Origin: JACNKJ01 sp964440095 | Lineage (GTDB): Bacteria; Krumholzibacteriota; Krumholzibacteriia; JACNKJ01 | Assembly: GCA_964440095.1 (NCBI GenBank) | Contig: CAYTPZ010000003.1 | Location: forward strand, 1 to 64,000 | Direction: 5' to 3' | Length of the DNA stretch: 64,000 nt | Translations under genes and position numbers: made by a program | The notes under the pieces: model-generated | Database searches by the model: none | The model's input: the letters and a program-made list of their open reading frames with translations, nothing else | Told to the model about the DNA's origin: nothing | Shown: in pieces, positions 37,685 to 49,380 of the stretch | Layout: each line of letters starts with the position of its first letter | How positions within the stretch are numbered: position 1 is the stretch's first letter

Positions 37685-38388
37685 AGGTAGCTTCCTAAAA
37701 CAAGACTGCGCCCCACACCCAGCCAGGGATGCCAACGCAAGTGAAGCCTTGCGAAGCGCTTCTTGCCCTTCCAGCCCAGGGACAATTCCTGGCCAGGAGC
37801 GGGACCCCATGTCCAGGCGGCATTCCAGGTATCGCCTTGCCATTTCAAACGAAGCAGATCATCCACGCGGCCCTGGGCACTCAAGCCCCGCAGCCAGGCG
37901 GCATTCATGTTTTGAGTGGAAATGGATAGGGCCATAGCTTCCGAGCTGGATCTCGCGGAAATGCCTGATTCCGCCTGTTCATCCAATCGAAATCGCAGCC
38001 CCACTTTGATTGGTCCTTCCATGGCCAGGATAAAATCGAGCAAATGGAAGCGGCGACCCTCGAGAAATTCCATTCGAAGCCTGAGGCCCGGCGCGAGCCC
38101 TGCCAAGGCGGGGCCACGCATAACAAGATCCGCGCTTTGGGCCTGAAGCCCTTGCCAATCCTGCCATCCCAGATCGGCATTCCAACTAGTTTTAGCGCCC
38201 TGGTAAGTGGCAGCCAGATTGCCGCAGGTCGCCTGGGCAAAACTCCAAGGCTGGGAAGCACGCAGCCGGATTTGCGTGGCCTGCGGATCCAGAAAATGGA
38301 TAAGCGGATCTTCCGGGCCCTCGAGCGAGAGAATTTGACCCAGGGCGCATCCCCCGAGCAGCAGAGCGAGCAGGCACAGGCGAATCAT
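37681..38388 (-). CDS. Hypothetical lipoprotein
   Basis: A 235-residue protein with a clear lipobox (MIRLCLLALLLGGC). The rest is beta-rich with alternating strands (LRLRMEFLEGRRFHLLDFIL, KVGLRFRLDE, DDLLRLKWQGDTWNAAW) like the neighbouring barrel protein, and ends in VLGSYL. No family recognised. ATG 38388 overlaps the upstream stop by ATGA. Middle gene of a three-gene block (lamin-tail protein, this lipoprotein, barrel). Confidence 0.6.
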   Translation of the reverse strand: MIRLCLLALLLGGCALGQILSLEGPEDPLIHFLDPQATQIRLRASQPWSFAQATCGNLAATYQGAKTSWNADLGWQDWQGLQAQSADLVMRGPALAGLAPGLRLRMEFLEGRRFHLLDFILAMEGPIKVGLRFRLDEQAESGISARSSSEAMALSISTQNMNAAWLRGLSAQGRVDDLLRLKWQGDTWNAAWTWGPAPGQELSLGWKGKKRFARLHLRWHPWLGVGRSLVLGSYL

Positions 38389-39998
38389 GGGGCGCTCCTC
38401 AACATGAGGCAGAGACCGCGCTGCTGGCCTTCGCCGCCGCCGGGTTTTTCCCATGAGATCAGAAATGGATAGGCACCCGACGGCATCTGCCGGCCTTCGC
38501 GATCACGACCATCCCATAGAAGGCGCAGATTGCCCGAGGACATGTTGCCGGGAATTTCCTGCACCGGCCGGCCCACGGCGTCGAACAAGCTGAGCCGTGC
38601 CGAATCGCCCTGCTCGCGCAGGCGAAACTCCACGGATTCGCGCGCCGGATCAAAGGGCTGAGGCCAAAGACTCCAGGCTGTCTCCAAGTTACTGCCCATG
38701 GGATCGGGACCCGCAAGGGGATTGCTTCCCACCGGACATGGCGCCCAGGCCGAGGCACCCTCCTGTTCATACATTTGCAGTCGTTCCAGACTGCGGCCCT
38801 TCTCATCTATCCATTCACCCATGTAAAGGATGCCGTCGCTGTCGAGACCCTGCTCATCCTGCAGGCGGAGACCGTCGGTCCAAGGAGGCCACTCACGGCT
38901 TTCGCCAAGGTTCGCCAAGCTCGGCCAGTTGGATAACTCCATCACCCGGGCCGCCACCAAGCCGGGATGCTCATCAAGCAATCGATCCCGATCCTGGCAT
39001 AGGATGAAACGCTCACCCGGCGCCAGTGCGGGTAGCTGAAACGTGGCGAGGGCGCCGCTGAGATCCATAAGCTTCCAGGGACCGCCCGGCGTGAATCCCG
39101 AAGGCGCCAGACACTCCACCCACTCGCTTCGACCCGTAGTCGGTACGAACTGCACTTCACTCAGAAGCAGAGGTCCGGGTCCGCTGCGGCAAGGGAGCTC
39201 GAGACTGTCAGGAGGAATACTCCCGCCTCCGGCCATGAGAATCAGTTCATGGACTCCCTCGGCCATAGGCTGAATGAGAAGGTCCTCCACACTTTTGTGG
39301 CCTGGAGATAGACGAGGAAGCTCCAGGGTTTGGGTTCCCAGGGATAGGCGGGGTGCTTCGGGCCATGGCAGACGGCCGGTGTTTTCCAACTCCACCTGCA
39401 GGGTCCACTCCTCGCCGGGCCTGGGCGGTGGAATGGGAAGCCGTACAGCCAGGATGCTTAGGTCCAAATCGGGATCATTGAGTTCGCCCGGGCTGGGCTC
39501 CCAGGCGAAAAAATCGAGAACATTTTGATTGGTATCCACTCCGTCGGGCATGCGCGACAAACTCTTCCCCGATGGCGCGTCCATGGCGGGCCATGCTTCA
39601 CAAAGCTCCGGGGGCAGATCTTCACCGTAGCCAAGGAGGTCGAGAATCTCTTCCCCTCGACGAAGCCTCAGGGCTTCGGGACCATTTTGCATGGCCAATT
39701 CCACAAGGGCATCAGGCGCAGGTACAACAAGAGCTTCGCCGATGAGGTAGATGCCCTCGCTAGGAAGGCTGCGGCCAGGTTCAGCCGTCCAAAGCGCCTC
39801 CCAGTTACCCGGATCGGATCCATTGCAGAATTCCAGCACCAGCCCATCGAGGCTTTGAGTCTCTCCCACAACAATCAGTTCGACGAATTCGTAGCCGGTG
39901 TCGGCTCCCGCAGGATCGTAGAGAACTTCGTTGATGATGATGTCGGCGACCGCGGGTGCGGTCCAAATCGCCAATACGGCGAGACAGATCTGCCGCAT
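38385..39998 (-). CDS. Secreted lamin-tail-domain protein with FlgD-like C-terminus
   Basis: A 537-residue exported protein. Signal peptide 1-18 (LAVLAIWTAPAVA), then a lamin-tail domain beginning IIINEVLYDPAGADTGYEFV (about 19-150), an Ig/CARDB-like module (about 180-265), a second lamin-tail-like domain from LLLSEVQFVPTTGRSEWVE (about 277-420) and a C-terminal FlgD-like domain (LWPQPFDPARESV, LFDAVGRPV, MPSGAYPFLISW) of the sorting type, though less canonical (PQPFD for PNPFN). Lamin-tail domains in bacteria occur in secreted or surface proteins, often with nucleases; no enzyme is present here. ATG 39998 has GGGGAGGAAG upstream. Confidence 0.82.
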   Translation of the reverse strand: MRQICLAVLAIWTAPAVADIIINEVLYDPAGADTGYEFVELIVVGETQSLDGLVLEFCNGSDPGNWEALWTAEPGRSLPSEGIYLIGEALVVPAPDALVELAMQNGPEALRLRRGEEILDLLGYGEDLPPELCEAWPAMDAPSGKSLSRMPDGVDTNQNVLDFFAWEPSPGELNDPDLDLSILAVRLPIPPPRPGEEWTLQVELENTGRLPWPEAPRLSLGTQTLELPRLSPGHKSVEDLLIQPMAEGVHELILMAGGGSIPPDSLELPCRSGPGPLLLSEVQFVPTTGRSEWVECLAPSGFTPGGPWKLMDLSGALATFQLPALAPGERFILCQDRDRLLDEHPGLVAARVMELSNWPSLANLGESREWPPWTDGLRLQDEQGLDSDGILYMGEWIDEKGRSLERLQMYEQEGASAWAPCPVGSNPLAGPDPMGSNLETAWSLWPQPFDPARESVEFRLREQGDSARLSLFDAVGRPVQEIPGNMSSGNLRLLWDGRDREGRQMPSGAYPFLISWEKPGGGEGQQRGLCLMLRSAP

Positions 39999-40028
39999 CT
40001 TCCTCCCCGGACCCGCCGGGAAGGCGGG

Positions 40029-42095
40029 CTAGACCAGGCCGTAGCGCTTTCTCAGGCCCCACTCCGCAGCCAGGAGCCCGAGAAAGAGGAGGAAGAAAAG
40101 GGGATGGTCCCAGATCCGTAGCCGGATCTTGCGAATCTGCTCATGGGCTTCGCGGGGCAAGGCTTCGCGAAGCGCGTCCTCTTGGACGCCAGGGAAAAAC
40201 TCGCCATTGCTCACGGCGGCCAGCCACCTGAGAGCCGTAGGAGATGCTTCCGCCCGGGCGAATTCACCCACGTCGGGCAGAATTGGAAATTCGGTCTGGC
40301 GTTCCAGGCTTTCGCCGCTTTGCAGTTGCGCTTCCAGCTCCAAGCTATAGTCCTCGGCGGGAAGTGCATGTAGCTGCGCGCTAAAATCGTCGCCCTCGCG
40401 CAGGGGCGCCTCGAAGCTGCCCGAGGCCACCCACTCGCCCTTCTCGCGTAGGGTCCAGCGCAACTCGCCTTCTTCGAGCCGGCGGAAACTCGCATCGAAG
40501 AGGCCGGCACGAAGCTCGGTGGATCTTCCGCTTCGTCGCAGTCTCTCCGGTGGAAGAAGCTGTATGCGCTCGGGCGGATTGCGCCGACTCAACCAGCGAA
40601 CCAAGCCCGAATAGAGGGCCGCCAAATTCTCTCGCCCCGAATCATCGGCCAAAGCCATGCGATAGAGGCCTTCACCCGATAGCAGAACCTGTCGCCGGCC
40701 CTTCCACACCCGTGCGCCTAAAACCGTGCGGCCCTCGTTCTCGATGAGCGGCCTCAGCCCAGGGGCATCGAGGGATCGTATGGACTCCATTTCCGGCAGT
40801 GAGGCCGATGCTCCAGCCTTGGCTTCCAATGCGCCCAAAGCCTCATGCCGAAATGCCTCCGGTGCCCACCTGAGGGGATACTCTCCCGAGCTCGCCGGGT
40901 GCAGGCGCAGTTCCAAGCCCCAATCCTCGGGGTAGTTTGCCGCTCCCATGGCCCCTGGGCCCAAGAAAATGCCGCCGGGATCCAAATTCGAAATCCAATC
41001 GCTCCAGCCGGGCTGTAGGGAGTGAAGCAGCAAGCCGTCGATCTGTTCGTCGCCGGGCCGCCAAGCCTCGCCCGTTTCTGCGTCCCGTGGTATGCCGCCT
41101 GCCCCCCCCACGATCAGGCGCAGGCCCATGTTTTCTTGATCCCGCAGAGCATCCAACAGGAAGGGCAGATCCCATGCTGGGCGGCCGGCCAGAACGAGAA
41201 TTTCCAATCGTTCATCCAAGACGTCCAGGCTGAAAACCTGAAGGTTGTTGGAGCTGTTCGCATCCTCACCGTCGCCTTCAAGCTCAAGGCTCAGGCGATG
41301 GGACCCCTCTTCTTCGAAGACGAGGGGAATGTCGATCTCGATCAGACCAGGACCTTCGTCCATCACCCAGGTCTGCTCATGGAGCAAGGTCTCGTTTTCG
41401 CGAAGGACGATGCGGCCCTGTCGCGCAGCTCCCTGCACCGACTGAATCTCGACCTGAATCGAGGCGCGCTCTCCCCGTTGAAGCAGTGCGGGAAAGCGAG
41501 GACGTTCCAGTCGCAGATCCGGCTGTGGCATCGAATCGCCCAGCATCATGGCCAGCACGGGACGGGATGCTTCATGGGCCCAAAGAGCACCGCCACGGTC
41601 CTGTCCGTCGCTGAGCAGGAGCAGTTTCTCGCCGGGGCGAGCTGCCGGCAGAGCTTCCAGCGCTGCGGCAAAATCGGTGAAAGCAGCTTCTGCTGATGCG
41701 GGGGGATCACCCTCGATCAAAGCCTCGCCGAAAGAGGCCACCTTCAACTCCAGGTCAGGCTCCTCGGCCAGCGCGTCAAGCAGTACCAGGGCAACCTGAT
41801 AGCGGCTGTCACCTTCATCTGATCGATTCATGGGCAAGGACATACTCGCCGAAGCATCCAGCAGAACCTGCAGGCGGGGAGCTTGGCTATGTGTGCGCGT
41901 CCACTCGAGACTCCATCCACCCAGCATTAGTGCCAGCAAGAGGGACGCCGTGAGCCTGAAACTGATGAGCAGGCGTCGCCGCCCGGACCCGGGCCTGGGC
42001 TCCGTACGCAGATAAACCCAGACGGTCCAAGCCACAAGCGGCAGGAGCACTGCTAGAAAGAGAAGGGGACGATCGAGGTGTAGGTCGAGATTCAT
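40029..42095 (-). CDS. VWA-domain membrane protein with amidotransferase-like domain
   Basis: A 688-residue inner-membrane protein: two N-terminal helices (about 10-28 and 45-65), a periplasmic von Willebrand A domain (about 75-190) with metal site DASAS in VLLDASASMS and LLLLSDGQDRGG, an Ig-like region (about 205-285), an amidotransferase-like Rossmann domain (about 290-400; EILVLAGRPAWDLPFLLDAL) and a C-terminal helix (LFFLLFLGLLAAEWGL). The layout matches BatA/VWA proteins of FCB bacteria. The ribosome site is weak. Role unknown, perhaps a complex with surface proteins encoded downstream. Confidence 0.8.
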   Translation of the reverse strand: MNLDLHLDRPLLFLAVLLPLVAWTVWVYLRTEPRPGSGRRRLLISFRLTASLLLALMLGGWSLEWTRTHSQAPRLQVLLDASASMSLPMNRSDEGDSRYQVALVLLDALAEEPDLELKVASFGEALIEGDPPASAEAAFTDFAAALEALPAARPGEKLLLLSDGQDRGGALWAHEASRPVLAMMLGDSMPQPDLRLERPRFPALLQRGERASIQVEIQSVQGAARQGRIVLRENETLLHEQTWVMDEGPGLIEIDIPLVFEEEGSHRLSLELEGDGEDANSSNNLQVFSLDVLDERLEILVLAGRPAWDLPFLLDALRDQENMGLRLIVGGAGGIPRDAETGEAWRPGDEQIDGLLLHSLQPGWSDWISNLDPGGIFLGPGAMGAANYPEDWGLELRLHPASSGEYPLRWAPEAFRHEALGALEAKAGASASLPEMESIRSLDAPGLRPLIENEGRTVLGARVWKGRRQVLLSGEGLYRMALADDSGRENLAALYSGLVRWLSRRNPPERIQLLPPERLRRSGRSTELRAGLFDASFRRLEEGELRWTLREKGEWVASGSFEAPLREGDDFSAQLHALPAEDYSLELEAQLQSGESLERQTEFPILPDVGEFARAEASPTALRWLAAVSNGEFFPGVQEDALREALPREAHEQIRKIRLRIWDHPLFFLLFLGLLAAEWGLRKRYGLV

Positions 42096-42128
42096 AGCCG
42101 CCGGTGAGAGCTTGGGGAAATGCCGTGA

Positions 42129-42515
42129 TCACTTCTTCCCTGAAGTGTCGCCCATGGCGGCGCCAAGATCCAGTACGGAAAGGCGGCGACCCTTGCCGTC
42201 TTTCATTTCTTCGTAGGATGTGGGGTCTAGCAGAAAGTGGATGCCGTCGCCCTTTTCCACTCGAAGCAGATAGGTATAGCGGCCGGGCACGAGTTCGAGA
42301 CTGCAGCGCCAATTGTCGCTGCCGACTTCCGAAAACACATCCTGCCCGGACTGCCACTGGTTGAAATCGCCCACGACACTCAGGGATTGGGCACGGCCCT
42401 GGTATTCCAGGAAAACATGGATACGGTCACCTTTGACGGCGGTTCGGGGGCCGCGGCTGGGAGCCGTGCAGGCGAGAAGTGCGGAAAGGAGCAGCAGGGG
42501 AAGGATTTGCTTCAA
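42129..42515 (-). CDS. Small lipoprotein with CBM48/AMPK-type glycogen-binding domain
   Basis: A 128-residue protein that starts at a TTG (42515) supported by AAGGAG eight bases upstream and a TTGA overlap with the previous stop. The N-terminus reads as a lipoprotein signal (KQILPLLLLSALLAC). Residues about 35-110 form an early-set/CBM48-like domain: HVFLEYQG, SLSVVGDFNQWQSG (the conserved GDFNxW), SLELVPGRYTYLLRVEKGD and LLDPTS. Such domains bind alpha-glucans or serve as regulatory modules. Located between a CDP-alcohol phosphatidyltransferase and a VWA protein. Glycan binding is inferred only from the fold. Confidence 0.8.
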   Translation of the reverse strand: MKQILPLLLLSALLACTAPSRGPRTAVKGDRIHVFLEYQGRAQSLSVVGDFNQWQSGQDVFSEVGSDNWRCSLELVPGRYTYLLRVEKGDGIHFLLDPTSYEEMKDGKGRRLSVLDLGAAMGDTSGKK

Positions 42516-43285
42516 GATCGATGCTCCTTGTAAAGCGAGGCACCCAGGCCCAGCAACTGACCGCTCACCACCAGCTGCACCAAGGCCAGTATGCCCAGGA
42601 AGGGCAGCTTCGGCATATTGCCGCTGAGAACGAGATAGAAGAAGAGAAAGCCATACTGGATGAGGTAGAACAGGCGTCCCATGAAAGTGGCCCTCATGGG
42701 CAAATGCCCCAGCGCCGCCTTCAAGCTGATGGCTCCCCCCAGCAGGATTGCATATCGCAGGGCGACCAGAACCATGAGCCAAAGGGGTACGTGTTTGGCC
42801 GCATAGAGTGCCGTGAAGGTGAAAAAGCAGATCACGGCATCGATGCTGGGATCCACCATGCGTCCCAGTTGGGTAACCTCGTTCATGCGGCGCGCCAGGA
42901 ATCCGTCCAGCCAATCGGTTAGGGCAGCCACGAAGAACACCCAGCCAGCGGTTTCCAGACGGCCGTCGAGAACGAGGATGAAGACCAGGGGTATGGCCAG
43001 CACTCTTACCAGTGTCACGCGAGTGGCAAGATTGAGCTTGGCCAGGGGCCGTCCATCAGGCGTGTAGAGCAGATGCACGTTGGCGGCCAGGAGATAGCCC
43101 ACCAGGAGGCTCCAGGGAAAGGCGAATCCCAAATAGATCAGCACGCGGCCGCCCTGGAAGAAGATCAAGGCGGCGGCCACCTGGGCCAGACACATGAGAG
43201 CCATGTATCCCCACACGGAACGGCGCACCAGGCCCAAGCCCGATGCGCTACGTTCCGGTACGCTTATGTTCCGCGCCTCACTCAC
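42512..43285 (-). CDS. CDP-alcohol phosphatidyltransferase
   Basis: A 257-residue inner-membrane enzyme with about six helices. The family signature D-x2-D-G-x2-A-R-x8-G-x3-D-x3-D is complete (DWLDGFLARR and GRMVDPSID, residues about 122-147). It uses a CDP-alcohol and an alcohol acceptor to form a phospholipid; substrate (PgsA-like, glycerol phosphate; or other) cannot be told. The start is GTG at 43285 with AGGAGA upstream. It is between ppdK (13-nt gap) and the CBM48-like lipoprotein, a mixed operon. Confidence 0.88.
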   Translation of the reverse strand: MSEARNISVPERSASGLGLVRRSVWGYMALMCLAQVAAALIFFQGGRVLIYLGFAFPWSLLVGYLLAANVHLLYTPDGRPLAKLNLATRVTLVRVLAIPLVFILVLDGRLETAGWVFFVAALTDWLDGFLARRMNEVTQLGRMVDPSIDAVICFFTFTALYAAKHVPLWLMVLVALRYAILLGGAISLKAALGHLPMRATFMGRLFYLIQYGFLFFYLVLSGNMPKLPFLGILALVQLVVSGQLLGLGASLYKEHRS

Positions 43286-43298
43286 CCGATCGCGTCTC

Positions 43299-46046
<2,748 letters not shown>

Positions 46047-46062
46047 GCTTGCCTCCGTATGA

Positions 46063-47466
46063 TCAGGCCTGGGTTCGGCTTGCCGCCTCTTCACCCAGAA
46101 AGGACAGGGTCGCGGAAAAATGCCGCAGGAAAGGCGGCTGTTTGAGGATTTTCATCCCCCTTAGAGTATCTCTCTTCTCGTGTAACGCAATGATCGATTG
46201 CGCCACGTAGTTCATGTGCATGTTGGTATAGACTCGACGTGGAATGGCCAGTCGCACTAACTCCAGACGGGCTGTGCGGCTTTCTCCGGTCCTGGGATCG
46301 GCCCCTCCGAACATGAAGGTGCCAATTTCCACGCCTCGGATGCCCGACTCCACGTAAAGGTTCACGGCCAGGGACTGTCCCGGAAACTCCTCGGGTGGAA
46401 TGTGGGGCAGAAATTCTCCGGCGTTCAGATAGATGGCATGGCCTCCCGGCGGTTCCAAAATGGACACGCCTGCCTCCACCAACTGTTCACCCAGCATCTC
46501 AACCTGGCCCACGCGGAACTTGAGATAGTCGGGTTCCAGCACTTCACGGAAGCCCCGGGCCATGGCCTCAAGGTCGCGGCCGGCCAGTCCCCCATAGGTG
46601 GGAAAACCCTCTACCAGGATGAGTAGGTTGCGAATACTCTCGGCCAGGGCGTCGTCACGAAGGGCCAGGAAGCCCCCCATGTTCACCAGGCCGTCCTTCT
46701 TGGCGCTCATGGTGCAACCGTCGCCGTAGGAGAACATTTCCTGAACGATCTCCAGGATGCTCTTGTCCCGATAACCGGCCTCGCGCTGCTGGATGAACCA
46801 GGCATTCTCCGCAAAGCGAGCCGCATCGAAGATCATGGGCAGCCCATAGCGGTGACAGATCTCACCCACCCCACGAATATTGGCCATGGATACCGGCTGC
46901 CCACCACCGCTGTTGTTGGTAATGGTCATCATCACCACGGGGATTTTCTCCACACCCACTTCGGCGATGAGCTTCTCGAGCGCGTCCACGTCCATGTTGC
47001 CCTTGAAATCGGCAACCAGGTGAGGATCCTGACCTTCGGTGCAGAGCAGATCCACCGCTTCGGCCCCGTTCATTTCAACGTTGGCGCGGGTGGTGTCGAA
47101 GTGGCTGTTGTTGGGGATGACCAGGCCGGCTTCGGCGATGGTCTGGAAAAGCAGGTTTTCGGCCACTCGCCCCTGGTGGCAGGGAATGACGTTCTTGAAT
47201 CCGAAGATGTCGTGGACGGTTTCCTCGAAATGGAAGTAGTTGCGGCCGCCCGCGTAGGATTCGTCGCCCATCATGATACCGGCCCACTGGTTGTCGCTCA
47301 TGGCGCTTGTACCGGAGTCGGTGAGCAGGTCTATGTAGATTTCCTCAGCATGCAGCTTGAAGAGATTGTAGCCGGAGCGCTCAATAGCCTTCTGCCTTGC
47401 CTCGCGCCCGATGACCTTGATGGGCTCCACCACTTTAATTTTGAAGGGCTCGACGTACTTTTCCAT
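46063..47466 (-). CDS. tnaA: Tryptophanase / tyrosine phenol-lyase family (tryptophanase likely)
   Basis: A 467-residue PLP beta-lyase releasing indole (or phenol), pyruvate and ammonia from an aromatic amino acid. Hallmarks: EEIYIDLLTDSGTSAMSD (residues about 41-58), CHQGRVAENLLF, NNSGGGQPVSMANI, the aldimine Lys in TMSAKKDGLVNMGG (about 255-268) and LAIPRRVYTNMHM. Motifs are intermediate between E. coli TnaA and Citrobacter TPL (e.g. DAARFAENAWF), so the substrate is not proven; TnaA is the better guess. A GAGGTG site precedes the ATG. No TnaC-like leader peptide with Trp was found. Confidence 0.85.
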   Translation of the reverse strand: MEKYVEPFKIKVVEPIKVIGREARQKAIERSGYNLFKLHAEEIYIDLLTDSGTSAMSDNQWAGIMMGDESYAGGRNYFHFEETVHDIFGFKNVIPCHQGRVAENLLFQTIAEAGLVIPNNSHFDTTRANVEMNGAEAVDLLCTEGQDPHLVADFKGNMDVDALEKLIAEVGVEKIPVVMMTITNNSGGGQPVSMANIRGVGEICHRYGLPMIFDAARFAENAWFIQQREAGYRDKSILEIVQEMFSYGDGCTMSAKKDGLVNMGGFLALRDDALAESIRNLLILVEGFPTYGGLAGRDLEAMARGFREVLEPDYLKFRVGQVEMLGEQLVEAGVSILEPPGGHAIYLNAGEFLPHIPPEEFPGQSLAVNLYVESGIRGVEIGTFMFGGADPRTGESRTARLELVRLAIPRRVYTNMHMNYVAQSIIALHEKRDTLRGMKILKQPPFLRHFSATLSFLGEEAASRTQA

Positions 47467-47530
47467 CCCTCACCTCGTTTGATCGCCGCAGCATTGCGAC
47501 GATGATCCCGGGGAAACACGCACGGGCCTC

Positions 47531-47559
47531 AGGATATTGCCTCCGCGGTCATTCATCAA
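47531..47559 (-). promoter_or_regulatory. Promoter of the tnaA-ppdK unit
   Basis: TTGATG (47554-47559), 17-bp spacer, TATCCT (47531-47536) on the minus strand; leader about 58 nt. Confidence 0.5.
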
Positions 47560-47604
47560 CACCGCGGCCATGCTTTTCACGAGATACTGGCAGAAAGAAA
47601 GGAT

Positions 47605-47643
47605 TCGACCTCACAAAGGACGGCGCCCGGATTTCCGGACGCC
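47605..47643 (-). terminator. Possible terminator after the exported protein at 47682
   Basis: Minus-strand stem GGCGTCCGG/CCGGGCGCC (one G-T) closed by A-rich loop, followed by GTCCTTTGTG, moderately T-rich; ends a run of exported-protein genes before the tnaA promoter. Confidence 0.5.
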
Positions 47644-47681
47644 GATTCTGCATGCCGAAATGCGGCCCTGGGCCGCGTTTC

Positions 47682-49277
47682 TCAGCGGATAATCACGAGA
47701 CGGCCGTAGCTGTCATCCCCGGACTTGTTGTCGACGGTACGATAGATGTAGACCCCCGAGGCCACCTCTTCGCCCTTCTGATTCCGCGTGTCCCAGACGA
47801 TGTTCCGTGTATCGGGATCCTTATTCTCGGCGGTAAAGATGAGATCGCCCGCGAGATTGTAGATCCTCAAAATGGAATCGTCGGTCAAACCGACAAAGCG
47901 CACCACATCACCGGGATAGTTGTGATAGTTGGGATCTTCCTGCGCGCTGCGTCCCGTTCTCAAAGGATTGGGCACCGCATAAACTGCGGGTGTGCGATCC
48001 AGATTCTCGGTGGCGGGGAAATCGAAACTGTAGCGCAAGGCGACGGTATCGAGCATGTCCGGGGGCGTGCTGTCCAGGATGTAGTGAGCGTGGCCACCAT
48101 TGTTGGGCCTGTAACCACGATCATAGGTTGTGATGGCGTAGTCGTAGAAGAAACCGTTGTGCACATCGTAATCAAGGAAGACGCGCTTGTCGGTGTTGGC
48201 GAAGATGGGTGTGAGGGTTTCCCACTCGTAGATGATGTCCAGGGTGACGGGATCCTTCTCGTACTCGATCCACCACCAGTAGAACTTGTCCAATTCTTCG
48301 TTCTTGGACAATTCCCAGATATTCTGCCAGCTATCCTCGCCGTTGACGCGGCGCCAGATGTGGTAGCCCTCGAAATCTTCCACCACGAAATTGGAGAGGT
48401 AACCCACGGGAACGAGGCCATGGCCGAAGGAGGCGTAGAGGCCCAAATCCAACTCGAAGACACAGCTGATGTTGCTGTCGACCATAACGACTTCGCCCGT
48501 TTCCAGACGGGTATAGCGGCACCAGAGTTCAATCACACCGGAGCGCAATGCATCGCCCGGGGCGAAACTGAATTCTGCATCGCCGGCCCAAGCCTCGGAC
48601 CATGCAATTTCCGTATTGAGGGTAATGCTGTCTCCGGCGGCCAAGTTCAGGATGACACCCTGGCTGTCCCAGTCCAGGCTCCAGTCGTTGATGTCCCAGG
48701 CCATCTGCTCGGGATCGGTGGGACTGGGGACAGAACTGCCAATGAATCCGTGGCCCACGCGATACTCGAAACGTATCACCTGATCGCGACGCCCTTCATA
48801 GTGACCGTAGATCACGGGCATGGAACTGACCAACACCGAGTCGCCAGGCACGGCGGGATCGTCCATCCAACGGGCACCTGTTTGAACCTTGGGCGCGCGC
48901 ACTATGGTTCCCGAACCTGGATTGTCCCAGCGGAAGGTGATCATCTTGTGTTGGCGCCAGCCGAAGGGCAGATAGTGGTGAGGTGGCTGCTGTTCGGTGA
49001 TGTCGAAATCGGCCACCAGTCCGAAGAAGGCGAACTCCGATTCCAACTGATAGAACTGCGAGCCGATGGAATCGAGATAGGTGCCTTCAGGGGGATAGAA
49101 GGACACCGCGTTCCAATCGACGTCGGGGAGATAAAGCGAATCTCCGTAGACGGCGAGAGGAGGAAATTCGGCGGGGTCGCAGATTTCGGCGAAGGAAGCC
49201 GTGCCCAAAGGGCCCAGCAGACCAAGCAACGCGGCCAGCAACAATGCAGCGTTTTTCCCGACAGTCTTGAAGATCAT
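47682..49277 (-). CDS. Exported protein with FlgD-like C-terminal domain
   Basis: A 531-residue exported protein: signal peptide (ALLLAALLGLLGPLGTASFA), then a beta-rich domain of unknown family with many Trp/Tyr residues (GYHIWRRVNGEDSWQ, DYDVHNGFFYDYAITTYDRG resembles fibronectin-III-like surface modules) and a C-terminal FlgD-like domain (about 435-531; YAVPNPLRTG, IYNLAGDLIF, ASGVYIYRTVD). Start at ATG 49277 with AAAGGG upstream; a TTG at 49286 gives three more residues. It is the last gene of a series with two lipoproteins; the series ends at a terminator near 47605. Confidence 0.75.
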   Translation of the reverse strand: MIFKTVGKNAALLLAALLGLLGPLGTASFAEICDPAEFPPLAVYGDSLYLPDVDWNAVSFYPPEGTYLDSIGSQFYQLESEFAFFGLVADFDITEQQPPHHYLPFGWRQHKMITFRWDNPGSGTIVRAPKVQTGARWMDDPAVPGDSVLVSSMPVIYGHYEGRRDQVIRFEYRVGHGFIGSSVPSPTDPEQMAWDINDWSLDWDSQGVILNLAAGDSITLNTEIAWSEAWAGDAEFSFAPGDALRSGVIELWCRYTRLETGEVVMVDSNISCVFELDLGLYASFGHGLVPVGYLSNFVVEDFEGYHIWRRVNGEDSWQNIWELSKNEELDKFYWWWIEYEKDPVTLDIIYEWETLTPIFANTDKRVFLDYDVHNGFFYDYAITTYDRGYRPNNGGHAHYILDSTPPDMLDTVALRYSFDFPATENLDRTPAVYAVPNPLRTGRSAQEDPNYHNYPGDVVRFVGLTDDSILRIYNLAGDLIFTAENKDPDTRNIVWDTRNQKGEEVASGVYIYRTVDNKSGDDSYGRLVIIR

Positions 49278-49307
49278 CCTCAACAATCCCTTTCCCAGGA
49301 TTAAAGC

Positions 49308-49368
49308 GACGGAGGGAGCACGGGTGGTTTCGGTCCCACTCCCGAATGGCCAGCGGCGCCCCTCCGTC
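49308..49368 (-). other. Intercistronic stem-loop
   Basis: Nine-bp arms GACGGAGGG (49308-49316) and CCCTCCGTC (49360-49368) enclose 43 nt. It lies in the 103-bp gap between the 833- and 531-residue protein genes and is followed by a short T-rich stretch. It may set different expression of the two genes. Confidence 0.4.
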
Positions 49369-49380
49369 CCGATATCGGCG

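Noticed and set aside
42516..42914. N-terminal extension of the CBM48 lipoprotein to 261 residues
   Set aside because: The first half is a mirror of the phosphatidyltransferase frame; TTG 42515 with AAGGAG and lipoprotein signal is a better start.
47467..47530. TnaC-like leader peptide before tnaA
   Set aside because: No short ORF with Trp and a stalling pattern is visible in the 58-nt leader.
47502..49304. 600-codon plus-strand frame
   Set aside because: Opposite the exported protein at 47682-49277, which has a signal peptide and FlgD-like end. The plus frame looks like a low-complexity mirror and crosses a promoter and terminator.
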